A stretch of 64,000 nucleotides of DNA from Patellaria atrata CBS 101060. Lineage: Eukaryota; Ascomycota; Dothideomycetes; Patellariales; Patellariaceae. The notes under the pieces were generated by a model. It saw nothing but the letters and a program-made list of their open reading frames with translations, was not told the origin of the DNA and searched no databases. Location of the stretch: contig MU006094.1 of the NCBI GenBank assembly GCA_010093705.1, forward strand, positions 533,550 to 597,549, written 5' to 3'. Below, piece after piece: positions 46,557-57,558 of the stretch (its first letter is position 1; each line of letters opens with the position of its first letter). The position numbers and the translations under genes were made by a program.

Positions 46557-48470
46557 CTACCCACACCACAGCCACCCAACCCTCCCCCTAACACCCTTCC
46601 CCTTCCCCCTCGCCATCTCCCCCTCCCTTCCTCGCATCCCCGATCCGTCTTTTTCCCCCTCCGGTATCGCGGGCAAGGCCGTCTCTACCTCGTCACACTC
46701 ACCGGTCTCGTGCTCCCGTTCCCGCGACTGAGATTGTGGAAACGACTCACCCGGGCCCATCTGCCTCCTAGCAATGACATGAGGGCTGGGGTTCGTATCG
46801 GAAGGGAGACGATAGGGCGATGGGTTGTAGCGGGGTATAGGAATCGGACGAGCTCGTGAAGATTGCGGCTGCGTTGGGGAGAGGACGGTCGGGGAGAAGA
46901 AAGTATGAGCGCCGGTGGTCGTTGGGGGGGAGGAGAGCGAGGTGGATTTGCGGTGGAGGTGGGCGCGGTGGCGGGGGGTGAAGGGGGGTCGCGGGGGGTG
47001 CGTTGTGGAGGGTGCGTTGGGTGCTGGTGCTGGTGAAAGGGGAGCGGCGGGTGCTGAGATGGCTGCGATTGAGGGGTCTGCGGGGGTGAGGGTGGGGGTT
47101 GCTGCCGCCGTCGCTGTTGATGGTTTGGGTGGGTTGGATGAGGGCGTGGATGCTCGTCGGGTTCTTAGTGGTGCTGCTTCTCCTCGTTGTAGGGTCTTGG
47201 GGTGGAAACTTGACGGGCGGGATTGAGATCGCGCGGATCGGTGCTGAGATTGCGGGTTTGAGATTGGTGTGACATCGTCGAGAGCTGTCTCATTGGTGTG
47301 GCTTTGTTGGGTGTTGGAGACGGTGGATTCTCGTTGTTTATGGTCTTTTACTTCGGTGATCGTATCGATGGGACTTCCTAAAGGGCTGATCGGTTGTGAG
47401 ACCCTTTCTTTCGGACTGACAAGACCTGGTTTCGGTGTCCTGGTACCTTTCTCCCTTTGCATCAGATCGGAGGGTTTCGGTTTCAATTTTAGACTTCTCC
47501 GCGGTTGCAACCGTGCCGATAGAGACTCTGCTATCCTTCCCGACGCGTTCGTTTTGCTTCCGGCATGACCGTTCCTTTGCATGTTACGGTCTTGAATGCT
47601 AGAGATCTTGAAGCCCTCTTCGTGAACATCCTGCTGAGCCCAATCAGGTCGATCAAGTGATGTCCTAGGTTCTGGAGGCAATAGATTATCAGCATCGAAA
47701 TCTCCCGTTACCGGGTCTTCTGGGATATCATCCTGAACAGTACTCCATGGCCTGCGGATATCAAAGATGTCATCAATATCATGGCCGAGATTCCGATGGG
47801 AGGGTATTGAATCTAATAGATTTCTCTCCGTCGGTCGTGCTCTCGCCTCCAGTTGTTCTTTGGATGGATGTGCTCTGCGCAACTCCAATATGTGAGCTAG
47901 AGACTTGGATTTCCTCGGTCTATCCTTGTCCTTGGGCTTCCGCGCAAGAGTAGGAGAGGGTGGAAGATAACTCGCGTAAGCTGGATTAACGGGACTATGA
48001 AGCCGAGATTGGGACGCGCCGACGCTATTGCGTTCTCCTCCCTGCGGTGATTGCGTGTAGTGAGCATTTCCCTGGTTATGGAAGCTCACGCTCCTATGGA
48101 GGAGATGGGCCAGTTCGCCGGGAGGTTCGGCCCGAGGAGCGGCATTGCGACTGTTGGACGCCACGATGTCGATTCTTCTTTGATAGTAGGATTCCTTTAG
48201 GATATGAAGCTCGAGTCGTTGTACTAAGAGAAGCGGATCGAATGGACGGTTAAATGAGGATGGCGATTGGTTATCGAAGCTTTCAGATCTGCTTCGAGAA
48301 TGTTGTACTTTGCGGAAAGCTGCATGCTATATGAAGAACAAGTATAAGTACTTGCGCTCGACCCTCATGTATTCGTCATTGTACGCTTCCCGTGTTACTT
48401 TAAGGTGTTGTACAGTTGAGTGAAGGGAAGATGTCATGTCATATTGCACATAGGGGTCAAAGCTTGACAT
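46557..48470 (-). CDS. Unknown Ser/Pro-rich protein
   Basis: About 613 aa in two exons (48470-48399 and 48326-46557), both phase 0. Most of the frame is open, but the first long stretch would otherwise start at a GTG. The 71-nt intron with donor GTAACA links STVQHLK to HAAFRKVQHSR, giving an ATG start MSSFDPYVQYDM. The ordered N-terminal part is LLLVQRLELHILKESYYQRR, a helical segment. After about residue 100 the protein is disordered, rich in Ser, Pro and Arg, with repeated SPT/TPT motifs that look like kinase targets. An alternative upstream ATG lies at 48566. No domain is known to me, so the product stays uncharacterised. Confidence 0.62.
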
Positions 48471-49953
48471 ATCCGTACCTGGAGATTTGCACAGGGAACT
48501 TTTACCTTTCCCTTGACCATTTTCGCCCTTGACCTTAATTTCACTACATCGACCTTTCGATAACATTAATCTTCACAGATACATACGGCAAAAGGTTGAA
48601 GGGAGGTTCTATTTGACTATATAGGAACAATAATTCCCCTCATTCTTCACTGACTCGTATGCATTCCTACGGTTTCACCCAAGAATGGGACCCAACTCTC
48701 CACGTTCAGCTCGCGTTTTCCGGCCTTGGACAAGCAAGACAACGCTTGCACCTCTTGTGTTCGTTTCAGAACGCCTGTTTGAGATGATTATGCATCATGA
48801 GCTGTTAGCTGAGTGCTAAAAGAATAGTTTCTTAGTATATCTCCTATTTGGACTAGACCGATAAATAACTGCATACCGCTATTTACGCCTGGCAAGGCCC
48901 GGGTAGTCCATATTTCATTCTTCAAACTTAGATTCAAGCTTTGTTTTAGCTTCATCGGAAGGCTGGGCTAAGCTTTGTACTAGTTACGGCAATATCAACA
49001 TCGTGTACTTTCTATCAATTTCATGAGGTTTTCGAAATTTCTTAAAGCCCGTGGGTTCTGTTCAGTTCATCCCTGATCTAATGTGAATCTCGTTGTCTGT
49101 TATCGGCGCTGTAAACAAAGCCCTCACTTTTCTACTTTGTATGATTTCAAAGTAAACACGCATTATTTGACCAGTTTCTCAATCTTAGTCTAGAATTGTA
49201 TTTAATACTATCCTATACGATAGCCTTTCGAACTGATTTCTTACTCCTATTCCCCACAAAGATGATACATTTTCACGTTATGGTTCTGTCCCAGTTGGAG
49301 CTGAATGTGTATTTACAATAAACAATGCATTTGAGCACCATGTGCTTTCAATTTACTGAGTACTTCACTCAGTCTGTCGGTACACCTATTCAATTTCGGG
49401 ATAATATGCTCATATCTCCATGATAGCAATATCATGTCCAGTCAAGAGCGCTGTATCATCTCTTTCAGACCTCTTGTCTCTTAACCCAGTACTCATAACC
49501 GTATAACTTGAGTTACAGAGATGAATCAAGGGAAAATAAAAATAGATACTCCAATTAAGAGTAGTCGCCAGGACTTTAATTCAAAAAAAAATCGACAAAG
49601 AAAGAGCAAAAGAATACTCTCATCCTCAGTGGAGGATGAGAGTCAAGAAACCCATAATGGATCTACTTAACCGTTGCGGCGCAGCTGGGACTCGTCACTT
49701 CGAATTGGTTATAAACTAGGTGCTCCGGTTTCGAATAAGGAACGCACGTGTTATGGGGCTAGTATTTTGTGATGTGTCAATACAGGTGTTCAACAGTACG
49801 TCGCTGTCCTTAACTAGGCTCCCCTATTATACGTTCTTCTCATACAACCCCTTTAATGTACTCTAGTGAATTAGTCACTCTACATGGAATGTATACTTGT
49901 TTTCAAACAGTCCTCAGATCTTCATCTATCTCGTTCACTATTCAGACTTCAAG
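48471..49953. other. Intergenic region with hairpin
   Basis: About 1.5 kb, AT-rich from about 48800 to 49620, with a perfect 12-bp inverted repeat at 49616-49643. No gene is supported. Confidence 0.5.
49616..49643. repeat. Perfect 12-bp inverted repeat with 4-nt loop
   Basis: ACTCTCATCCTC at 49616-49627, loop AGTG, then the exact complement GAGGATGAGAGT at 49632-49643. The tight loop makes a stable hairpin. It sits about 310 bp upstream of the next ATG, so a regulatory dyad or a fold-back remnant are both possible. Confidence 0.88.
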
Positions 49954-51320
49954 ATGCCAGCACGTTTAGTTCTACTCCGCACGCTCCACAGTCTTTTACT
50001 TCTTACACCTGGCACCTCTCAATACAGAGAGAATCTTCAAGCCTTGGACGACCTTTTGAAAACTTTTGAGGCTGACCCTCGACACATTAATTACCTTCAA
50101 ACTAAAGACATACCTTCAACAAACACTCCCACAAATCATACGAAGGAAAGAAACATGAATTCCACTCATAAAGAAGATGACAAAGCAATTGAGGGGCGTA
50201 AAGATGGCAGTGGAGTTCGATCTTCCAACCATCACCACAAAGAGGTAGGCTCCGATGAAAATGATTCAGGGCATTATCTGATTCGTAGGCAGAAACACAT
50301 GCCTGAGGAACCTAAATTCACGTTGAACCCGAAGAAGTACATCGCGGAGAGGGTGGCATATGAAAACAACAAGCAAGCATACGAACGGTTTCAACGGCAC
50401 TTGAGGAAGAAGGAGAAGCGGGAAAAGGAACGGAAGCAGGAAGGGTTCGATGAAGATACTCATGTTAGTAACTCCCCTTTATTATTAAGCACTGCTGGTT
50501 CCTCACGCGCTCCTGAATATGAGAATAGCAGGGCATCCGCGCTACAGTATTTGTCCAATGAGATCAATGAACCTATCAATGTTAACACATGGAAGTCCTC
50601 AAACCCGCCTTCTCCGGGTCATCAAAGTCGTAGGGATTCTAGCGCCAGCGAAGAAACTCCTCCCATTTTCATGAAGTGGCGCGGTGGGATCTCCTCACTC
50701 GAGGAACGTGAGGCTAGTCCGCCACCTCAACACCAGTCAAGAACCAGCCACGTTGTCGAAACATACCGTAAGTTAACCGGCACCCAAACCTCCGATTCCA
50801 GCACTGATAACTCAGAACCAGGAAACTATGACGGTGACGACGGTACCTATTCCCCCCCCCTATCTACTACCCCCTTAGCTCCTTGTCAAATACACTGACA
50901 CCTGGAGACCACAGCAGTACTGAAGCAATCGTAGGCCCCGTTCACGGCCCGCGTTATGGACGCCGCACTACTCGTCCGCTGTCGCGTGTGAGCGAGGAGT
51001 CTGGGACACCTCCCCAGGACCACGGGAGAGAAGAGCCTACAGAGCCTCATAGGATCCGAGAGCGTGAAATCCCCCGTTCTGCTTCCATTGATGCGACTAC
51101 ATCTCGCGGCCACCCGCAGACTCGTAAGACCGGCCACAGCACCGCGACCGACTACCAGACCCAGCGCTCCGATCACAGCGACGACAGCAGGAGTACCGTT
51201 GGCACTGCGACTGTGATGGCGGACGAGGACCGTAGACGTCGCGAGCGCCGGGGTGGTGAGAAACATAGGGTCACGGAGGAGGAGAGGCGAGCGTTTTATA
51301 GGTCGAGTGACTTCTTCTGA
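49954..51320 (+). CDS. Unknown disordered, Arg/Ser-rich protein split at a C-run
   Basis: Two overlapping open frames make one apparent gene. The ATG at 49954 begins MPARLVLLRTLHSLLLLTPG, a hydrophobic N-terminus that may be a signal or helix, then YRENLQALDDLLKTFEADP. A charged coil (KKEKREKERKQEG) and a disordered Ser/Pro region follow. The frame ends at 50898. A second frame from before 50883 to 51320 has matching composition (disordered, Arg/Glu/Ser-rich, ending RRERRGGEKHRVTEEERRAF) and would continue the first if the run of nine C at 50852-50860 had ten. Either a one-base error, a true frameshift or a small intron explains this. No family is recognised. Confidence 0.55.
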
Positions 51321-52178
51321 TTTGGGTGACGTGAGCTTACCGGTGACAGGTTGGGCCGGCCGTAAGACACGAAATTGATGACGGTGTCTTTATGCTGAGA
51401 TGGGAGGGATGGGGGATGAGTATGTACAGGGAGAGGCAGAAGGTATGATGTATGGCTGTGATAGATAGTACGATAGATCATTATTTGATAAGGAGTTTGA
51501 GGTGTCTTTTTGTAGAGCTGAGGGGGCCTGAGGTTGTAAAAGGGTAAAATAACATCAGGATCGGGGGGTATTTATCTTTAGCTGACTGTACTATACTGTA
51601 CTGTACAGAAGTAAACCCACGACTCAAAATATCAAAAACCAACGAAACCAGGACCAAGTCTCAACAATACTCGACCCGTGCAGCATCTTATACCAGATAC
51701 CACGTTAGGCCAGCTGAGCCGTACCCAATGTCTGAATAGAAAATACGCCTGAACGTGACGGATAGGGTATTATTTTTTGTAGATCACGTTCACCTGGACC
51801 TGTCTAAATGAGATAAGAATGTATCGGACTCGCTATATTAGGTCTTTGTACCAACTGTACTGAGGACGTCACCATGCTCTGAGGGCCCATACAGGTTTTA
51901 GTCGACTTGGGTTGTACGGTACACCGTCACTGGCCTACAACACCGCTTAAGCAAAACCTCGATAAGATGGAATTTGAATCAATAGTAGTAAAATTCCCGT
52001 CCAGCACTATACACTTTTGATTTCCAGAGGCCCAGTTCGACTACGCGAGGTAGTCCAGCGGCCCTCGACCCAGATTGTCCTCAAGCCTCCAGAAAAACCC
52101 AAACCGAAAACCTGTATCCCCAAAAGCCAAAGCTGTGCTATCTACAGTCCACCCAATCAGTAGTCTCCCCTTTTACCC
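51321..52178. other. Convergent spacer with GTACT-rich stretch
   Basis: 3' flanks of two convergent genes with a GTACT/GTACA-rich stretch at 51583-51607. No gene is seen. Confidence 0.5.
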
Positions 52179-54773
52179 CTATTCCTCCTGCTCCTGGCCC
52201 TCTTCCTCCTGACCCTCCTGCTCCTGTTCCTGCTCCTCCTCCATAAACTCCGCCATAATATTCCTCTCCAACAAACTCCCCTTCTCCAAAAACTCCACAT
52301 CAGCCCTCAACCCAGCTGCAGGCATCTTCAAATCCCCCTTCTTAAAACCCTGCAACATCTGCTGCAAGCTGCCCTCACACCTATCCACCAGGAGCTCTGC
52401 GCAACCCTGACAGAGCTCCATCCCGCACCCCTCAGCCTCGGGATCGCCCTCCTCGAACTCGTTTCCAAATGTGTCGTACTTCTGAAACCTGACGCATTCA
52501 TACAGCGCCGGGAAGCAGCAGACGACGCACCAGCGGTCCGTCTTCGCCGCTCGGTCGCACATGCCGTAAAACCGCTTCTCCTGGGGGATATCCGTGAGAC
52601 TTTCGTCCTCGATCGCTTGCACGTCGTGGCCTTCGCAGTTCGTGATCCTGAACCGCGAGAGTCCGCACCCGGTGCACATGCGCGCTTGCTCCGCGCCGCA
52701 GTAGGGTGAGAGGAGGTACTCTGTGTATCCGAGACCGTCGTCCCACTCGATAACGTCGGACTCTTCTGCTGGGCCGAGGCCGAAGACGCCGTAGGTCGGG
52801 GACTCGCAGAAGTGGCATGGGAGGCGGCCTTGGTAATTGAATAGGATCGGATGACGGAAGGCCGTTCGGATCGTGGTGGCGTAACCGCCGTGACCGTCGG
52901 AGTCAGTGACGTACTGGCGCTGGGGGAGGGTTTTGGGTCTGATTTTCAAGGCGCGGAGGCGCGCAATCTTGACGAGGATATCTTCATCGTCAGAGTCTGG
53001 GGGCGCTGTGCCGTGCGCATGGTGGCTGTTGTGCTCATCTTTTCTGATCTTTTCGTTGTCTGTGCTGTAAGCGCCATAGAACTCTTGTCCATAGTCTCTG
53101 ATGATTTGGGAAACTTGCGCTTTCACGTCCTCATCGTCGTCTTCACCGTCCGATGGAGCGGGGGGTTCGGTAGCGCAAATTGATATTTTCCTTTTACCTT
53201 TCTTTGCCTTTTTGGTACGAGGCAACTTTTCAAAAGTACACAAAATCCCACCTTCCTTGCAACCCTTACACGGAGGGCAGTCAGTAATCTTTTTAAGACT
53301 GCAGATCTTCTTCTCAGCCCGACAAGCAGTACATTTGATAAATAGGCGTGTCTCGGGGTTGACAATTTGGTCGATTCGAGTGTACGTGAGTTGGTGACGG
53401 ACTGTCCCTGATGCCGGGCCGGCCACACACTTGAACCCTCTTTCTGCGCAATGCTCGCAGGGTTCGTTGTGATCCGTATTCTCCTCAAGATAAGAGCAAT
53501 CTATCCTTCTCTTTGAGCACAATGTGCAACTACCCTTCTTCTCTGGTTGGTAGAAAAGCTCACACTCGACATCAGCCTCAATACAATCTCCACAAGGCCA
53601 TATTGTCGACTTATGGATGAGAGCACATTCGAAGCCAGCTATACGGCATTGAACGCAGCCTCGCGCAATCGGGTGGTTATTCAAATCAGGTTCAACACCC
53701 AGAGGGTCAGGGATTCGAGATTCTTCTTGACCTTTTGGAACATCGCCCTCTACGATACGGAGACGCCGCATCGATCGCAACTTAGGTATATTGGTTGACG
53801 AGCCCTCGCCGCCATGGTCTGAAGCGGGCTGACTCTCGTCGAAATAGTTGTAATCCTCCTCCGGCCAATTGTCAGGAAGAGTTGCAAGGAGGGCACGACC
53901 TTCGTCAGACGGAAGAGACAAGGTGACAATGAAAGATTCACCACTTCTCCTAGCATGCTGCAATGTGAATACTTTAGGCCGCTTTAGACTACGGTTGGAC
54001 TCTTTTGTCATTGCATGGTCGACTTGTTCCAGTATGGCGCGTTTTTTGGGCTTCACGGGAACGGGAGGGATGCGCTTGCTTTCCAGTGATGGATCATAAT
54101 CGCCACTATTATCGGCATCCAACCAGGTCGTTTGATGAGCCATGCCTTGTCTCGCCTCAGTCCTGAATTCATAATGTGCTTTTGGGTAAGATTCCGGCAT
54201 CTCAGAGGGCTCAAAAGTCGAACAACGGCGTTGCGTAGGAGACTCTGGAACTTCAGATGGCCCAAATGTTGACTCACGGCGTTGTGTAAAGGGAGACTCT
54301 CGGAAGGAATGTTCTCTAGAACGAGAATCGCCTAGAGGTAAGGCGGTATCGTCCTCCATAGAGACATCATTTGTCGGATCAGAAATGGAGGTATCATTAT
54401 TCGGGTCGGAAGTGGAGATATCATTCGTCGACTCTAAGATGGGGACAACTTCCATCAGTTCGGAGGAGGGGACAATATCAATCTGCTTTGAAACAGAAAC
54501 ATCATCACTCGAGCCGAAGATGGAGATACGATTGGTTGTGCCAGAAATAGCCAGAATGCTTGTTGATCTTTCTAGTGCATCAAGCTGATTTGCAGGCCCA
54601 GTCTCGGGTAGCTTAGAGCCCGTTGCAATCGCATCAAGTTGGTTTGCAGGCCCAGTTTCAGGTATCTCTTCCAGAGATTCGACATCATTTTGAAAGATCG
54701 TAGGAGCCTCCGGTGTGCGCAGGATAAGTGTGGGTGCTTCACCGCCGCCAAAGATAGAGTCACCATGATCCAT
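52179..54773 (-). CDS. Cys-rich protein with three Zn2Cys6-like modules
   Basis: Intronless 864-aa protein. Between about residues 368 and 515 are three tandem modules of the form C-x2-C-x6-C-x(10-12)-C-x2-C-x6-C: CVQCRIAGFEC...CGDCIEADVEC, CTLCSKRRIDC...CEHCAERGFKC and CTACRAEKKIC...CKGCKEGGILC. Each has the six-Cys order of a fungal Zn2Cys6 DNA-binding cluster. Module 3 is followed by a basic patch (KLPRTKKAKKGKRKISICA). The C-terminal 250 residues carry more CxxC pairs (CHFCESP, CTGCGLSR, CVVCCFP, CQGCAELL), a second zinc-rich region. The N-terminus is disordered with an 18-aa duplication (IPETGPANQLDA / LPETGPANQLDA), and the C-terminus is a Glu/Gln run. There is no fungal-specific TF domain, so it may bind nucleic acid or act as a zinc scaffold. 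Confidence 0.72.
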   Translation of the reverse strand: MDHGDSIFGGGEAPTLILRTPEAPTIFQNDVESLEEIPETGPANQLDAIATGSKLPETGPANQLDALERSTSILAISGTTNRISIFGSSDDVSVSKQIDIVPSSELMEVVPILESTNDISTSDPNNDTSISDPTNDVSMEDDTALPLGDSRSREHSFRESPFTQRRESTFGPSEVPESPTQRRCSTFEPSEMPESYPKAHYEFRTEARQGMAHQTTWLDADNSGDYDPSLESKRIPPVPVKPKKRAILEQVDHAMTKESNRSLKRPKVFTLQHARRSGESFIVTLSLPSDEGRALLATLPDNWPEEDYNYFDESQPASDHGGEGSSTNIPKLRSMRRLRIVEGDVPKGQEESRIPDPLGVEPDLNNHPIARGCVQCRIAGFECALIHKSTIWPCGDCIEADVECELFYQPEKKGSCTLCSKRRIDCSYLEENTDHNEPCEHCAERGFKCVAGPASGTVRHQLTYTRIDQIVNPETRLFIKCTACRAEKKICSLKKITDCPPCKGCKEGGILCTFEKLPRTKKAKKGKRKISICATEPPAPSDGEDDDEDVKAQVSQIIRDYGQEFYGAYSTDNEKIRKDEHNSHHAHGTAPPDSDDEDILVKIARLRALKIRPKTLPQRQYVTDSDGHGGYATTIRTAFRHPILFNYQGRLPCHFCESPTYGVFGLGPAEESDVIEWDDGLGYTEYLLSPYCGAEQARMCTGCGLSRFRITNCEGHDVQAIEDESLTDIPQEKRFYGMCDRAAKTDRWCVVCCFPALYECVRFQKYDTFGNEFEEGDPEAEGCGMELCQGCAELLVDRCEGSLQQMLQGFKKGDLKMPAAGLRADVEFLEKGSLLERNIMAEFMEEEQEQEQEGQEEEGQEQEE
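54577..54664. repeat. 54-bp in-frame tandem duplication
   Basis: GCATCAAG...TTTGCAGGCCCAG starts at 54577 and again at 54631, a 54-bp period, encoding the repeated ETGPANQLDA motif. The copies differ by a few bases, so the duplication is not very recent. Confidence 0.75.
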
Positions 54774-57558
54774 TAGTGTATCTACTATAGGTTAGATCCA
54801 AGAGTGAGAGTATTCAGTCATGGGAAGGTATAATAGAATTGTTATTTAAGCATGTGACTGGATTTGCAAGTATGTTAAACGGCAGAGGAACGACGAGAAA
54901 TAAGATAATGTATTGTAGACGCAGGAGTGCAGGAGAGCTAAGAGATAAATGGGACGAACTGTTTGGGAGCGTCCTACGCAACTATGAAAGAGTAAACGCA
55001 TATGTATATAAGACTAACGCGACACAACGGTAATAGCTCTCAAAAGTATATTCAACTAGTAGATGGGAATGTGCTCTACCTAATTTGCATGAAGGAGACG
55101 ATACGTGGAACTAATCTTTGAGTTTTAAAGAGAGAATCTACTAAAGATTGCAGTGCTGTGTGCAGAGCAAGAGGATGTAAAATCTTGAAGAGAAATTGAA
55201 GAGAATGAACAGAAGCATGGCGGTGACATGAGCATATGGAGTAGGAGGTTGAGCGTTTGAGGTCACACACTATCGCTGTAAATCTATGTGCCAATGTCGT
55301 TTGCGTTTGTTTAGTGACCACACTCAAACAAGTCCTGGCGGGAGCGTGGAATCCGACAATTTTAACACTCTGACAGCCAAGCATCCCTGCTGATGAGAAG
55401 ATATTAGAAATTCTCATAACGGTCAATAGCTACTAACAAAACGGAAGGATATAGCAATTCCTAAAGTGAAAGCGGAATTTAGCAGCAATTACACTCGCTC
55501 ATTGACCGAGGGCAGACTTCTCATGAAAATGGGTTTAATTCCAAAAGATTATCTTTGTACTTCAAGGAGTATTCATGAAGATACAGATGAATGAATAGTG
55601 AGTAACATGATTTTGTACCGGCGTCCAGTCGAAAGTGAGTACTCCCCAACTTTTGAAATCTTTCCGGACCAAGCTATAGATCCTGTGAGCTGACTATTTC
55701 TCCAGAGGCGCATATTATGTGAAGTTGACGGTGTGAATATCCAATTGTTGTTGCTAGAGAGATCTCTTTCTTTCTTAGTTTCCTCTGCACGATATTAGTT
55801 TATATTCTAGTATGGACATATTTCAGCTAAAGTTCTGCGAGAGCAAATTCCCCCATAACAGCCCTTTTGAGGAAGTGCATGACGGTGTGTTGCCATCAAT
55901 GGCAGAAGGACGGTGGCAGTACTATGTAAAAGTTTGTGTAAGTATAGGTTGCTCCTAGATGCCGCGCGGTTGGTAGACGGAGCTGATACTGTCTCCTCTC
56001 TTCCTGGGTCAGGTTTCCTCAGGTACTATGTGCTTGCTTATTCCCTGATGCCGTACGTTATTATTAGTTTGACGAGTTACGATCCATGGCTTGTCTATAC
56101 AGCTAAACTCGAGCTCTTAATTAAACACAAAGCGTACAGTGTGTCATATCTCCTTAACAGGAGAGGAATTCCAAGCTCAGACTCTTCGCTCATTGAGATC
56201 TGAGGATCTACTAATTATTTGCCTTCAACAGTTGGAAAAGGGGTAGATCTGCAGTACGTTTGGTATAAGCTCAGCGGATATTGAAGAGGATAAATGAATT
56301 TTTCTGAAAGAAGGAAAGGCAATCTGGGAAACCAGTAGCTCACAGATAGGCTTATTGACGGCTTTGATAAAAGCTCCAAGCTAGAGACCTTCTATAAGTC
56401 ATAAAGTTCGTATGCCCTCTCCTATCACGGTTGGTGTTTTAATTATAGTGGTAAGGTTGCTTTACGTACATTGGGGCACTCACGAAGTCCATCTCTTCCC
56501 AGTCATTAAGCCGTTTGTGTTCATACAGCGAGGAACCAGCTTAAAGCGCTTCTTATTGATAAGCTTGGAAAAATCGAACAAGTTTCTGAGAGAAGTTGAA
56601 TAAACGAGGATTGTAATTAAATATCTGAGAATTAAGAGATACCATTATTGCAGAGTATTCACCTGAACAACGGATCTTGAAAGAGCAGAGGGAAGAAATT
56701 TAGGATAACCAGTAGATGGAGAAATGTAGGAGTCAGAATGAGAAGAAGGTTAAACTAGTTCTACAACAACTGGCACTAAAACGCTACAAACAACAGAATC
56801 ATGTCCCACAAAAGAACCTACGCAGACTAATCATTCCCAAAAAAAAAAACAGATTGAGAGATGAATGGAGAGAATGAGATGCAAGAACCGAACCTGAGGG
56901 GAAGTCGAACACGCAAACTAGGCTGAGTAAGCAACGACCCGACGCCGACGTCACATCTCTATGCCCCCATTACCCCTGACACAAATTATATTGAAGAGAG
57001 TGTAAAACCTGGAGCCTGCTCTTAGTAATGCGGAGGAGTATAGGGATACCATCCGTTCCGTTCTCCGGATACTTGTAGCTTGCTGAACAGTACCATTATC
57101 CCATAAGGGTGCATAAATTCTGGCGATACATCAAGTTGCAGCAGTACAAATGGGTCGCGATTGAAAAAATGCAGTAGACCGTACATTTTGTATAAAGCTA
57201 GTGGTCGTGGCGATTTATGATTTCGCTGGCGAGTATACAGTAAGCGTACGGAGCGAGAAATATCAACATAAGATATTTTCCAATATTACTACCAATACTA
57301 CCATTATATAGATCATCGAAGACCCATCAAGTATCTATATCATCGTCTCTCTAAAACGTTTCAAAATATATATAGGGTATTGCCAGCACAAAACCGCCCA
57401 CCCGCCAACCTAAAAACACCTTTCCCATACCATATCATACCATATATAGTACTTATCCCTCATAACCCATAACCATAACCCATAACCCATTAAACAACGA
57501 TATCAATATAAACAAGCGAATCGAATCCCACCACACCTCATCCTCCCCAACTGCCCTC
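54774..57558. other. Gene-poor, AT-rich region
   Basis: About 2.8 kb without a supportable gene. Short open frames at 55913-56203 and 56412-56603 have no recognisable domain. A stretch at about 56690-56850 reads EKKVKLVLQQLALKRYKQQ, charged and helix-like as in transposase C-terminal coils, but this is weak. From 57421 to 57492 there is simple sequence, including repeats of CCCATAA. Nothing intact was identified. Confidence 0.45.
57457..57492. repeat. Imperfect (CCCATAA)n repeat
   Basis: Five or so imperfect copies of CCCATAA with CCATAA interruptions. It resembles the fungal telomere unit CCCTAA but each copy has an added A, so it is ordinary simple repeat. Confidence 0.7.

Noticed and set aside
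46251-46859. 202-aa plus-strand open frame
   Set aside because: Overlaps the end of the minus-strand disordered-protein gene and consists of low-complexity Pro/Leu/Arg translation.
56412-56850. Possible transposase remnant
   Set aside because: Only a short charged helix-like stretch; no catalytic motif or terminal repeats could be found, so no mobile element was called.
57457-57492. Telomere-like CCCATAA repeats
   Set aside because: The unit differs from CCCTAA, copies are few and imperfect, and genes continue on both sides; not a telomere or clear interstitial telomere.
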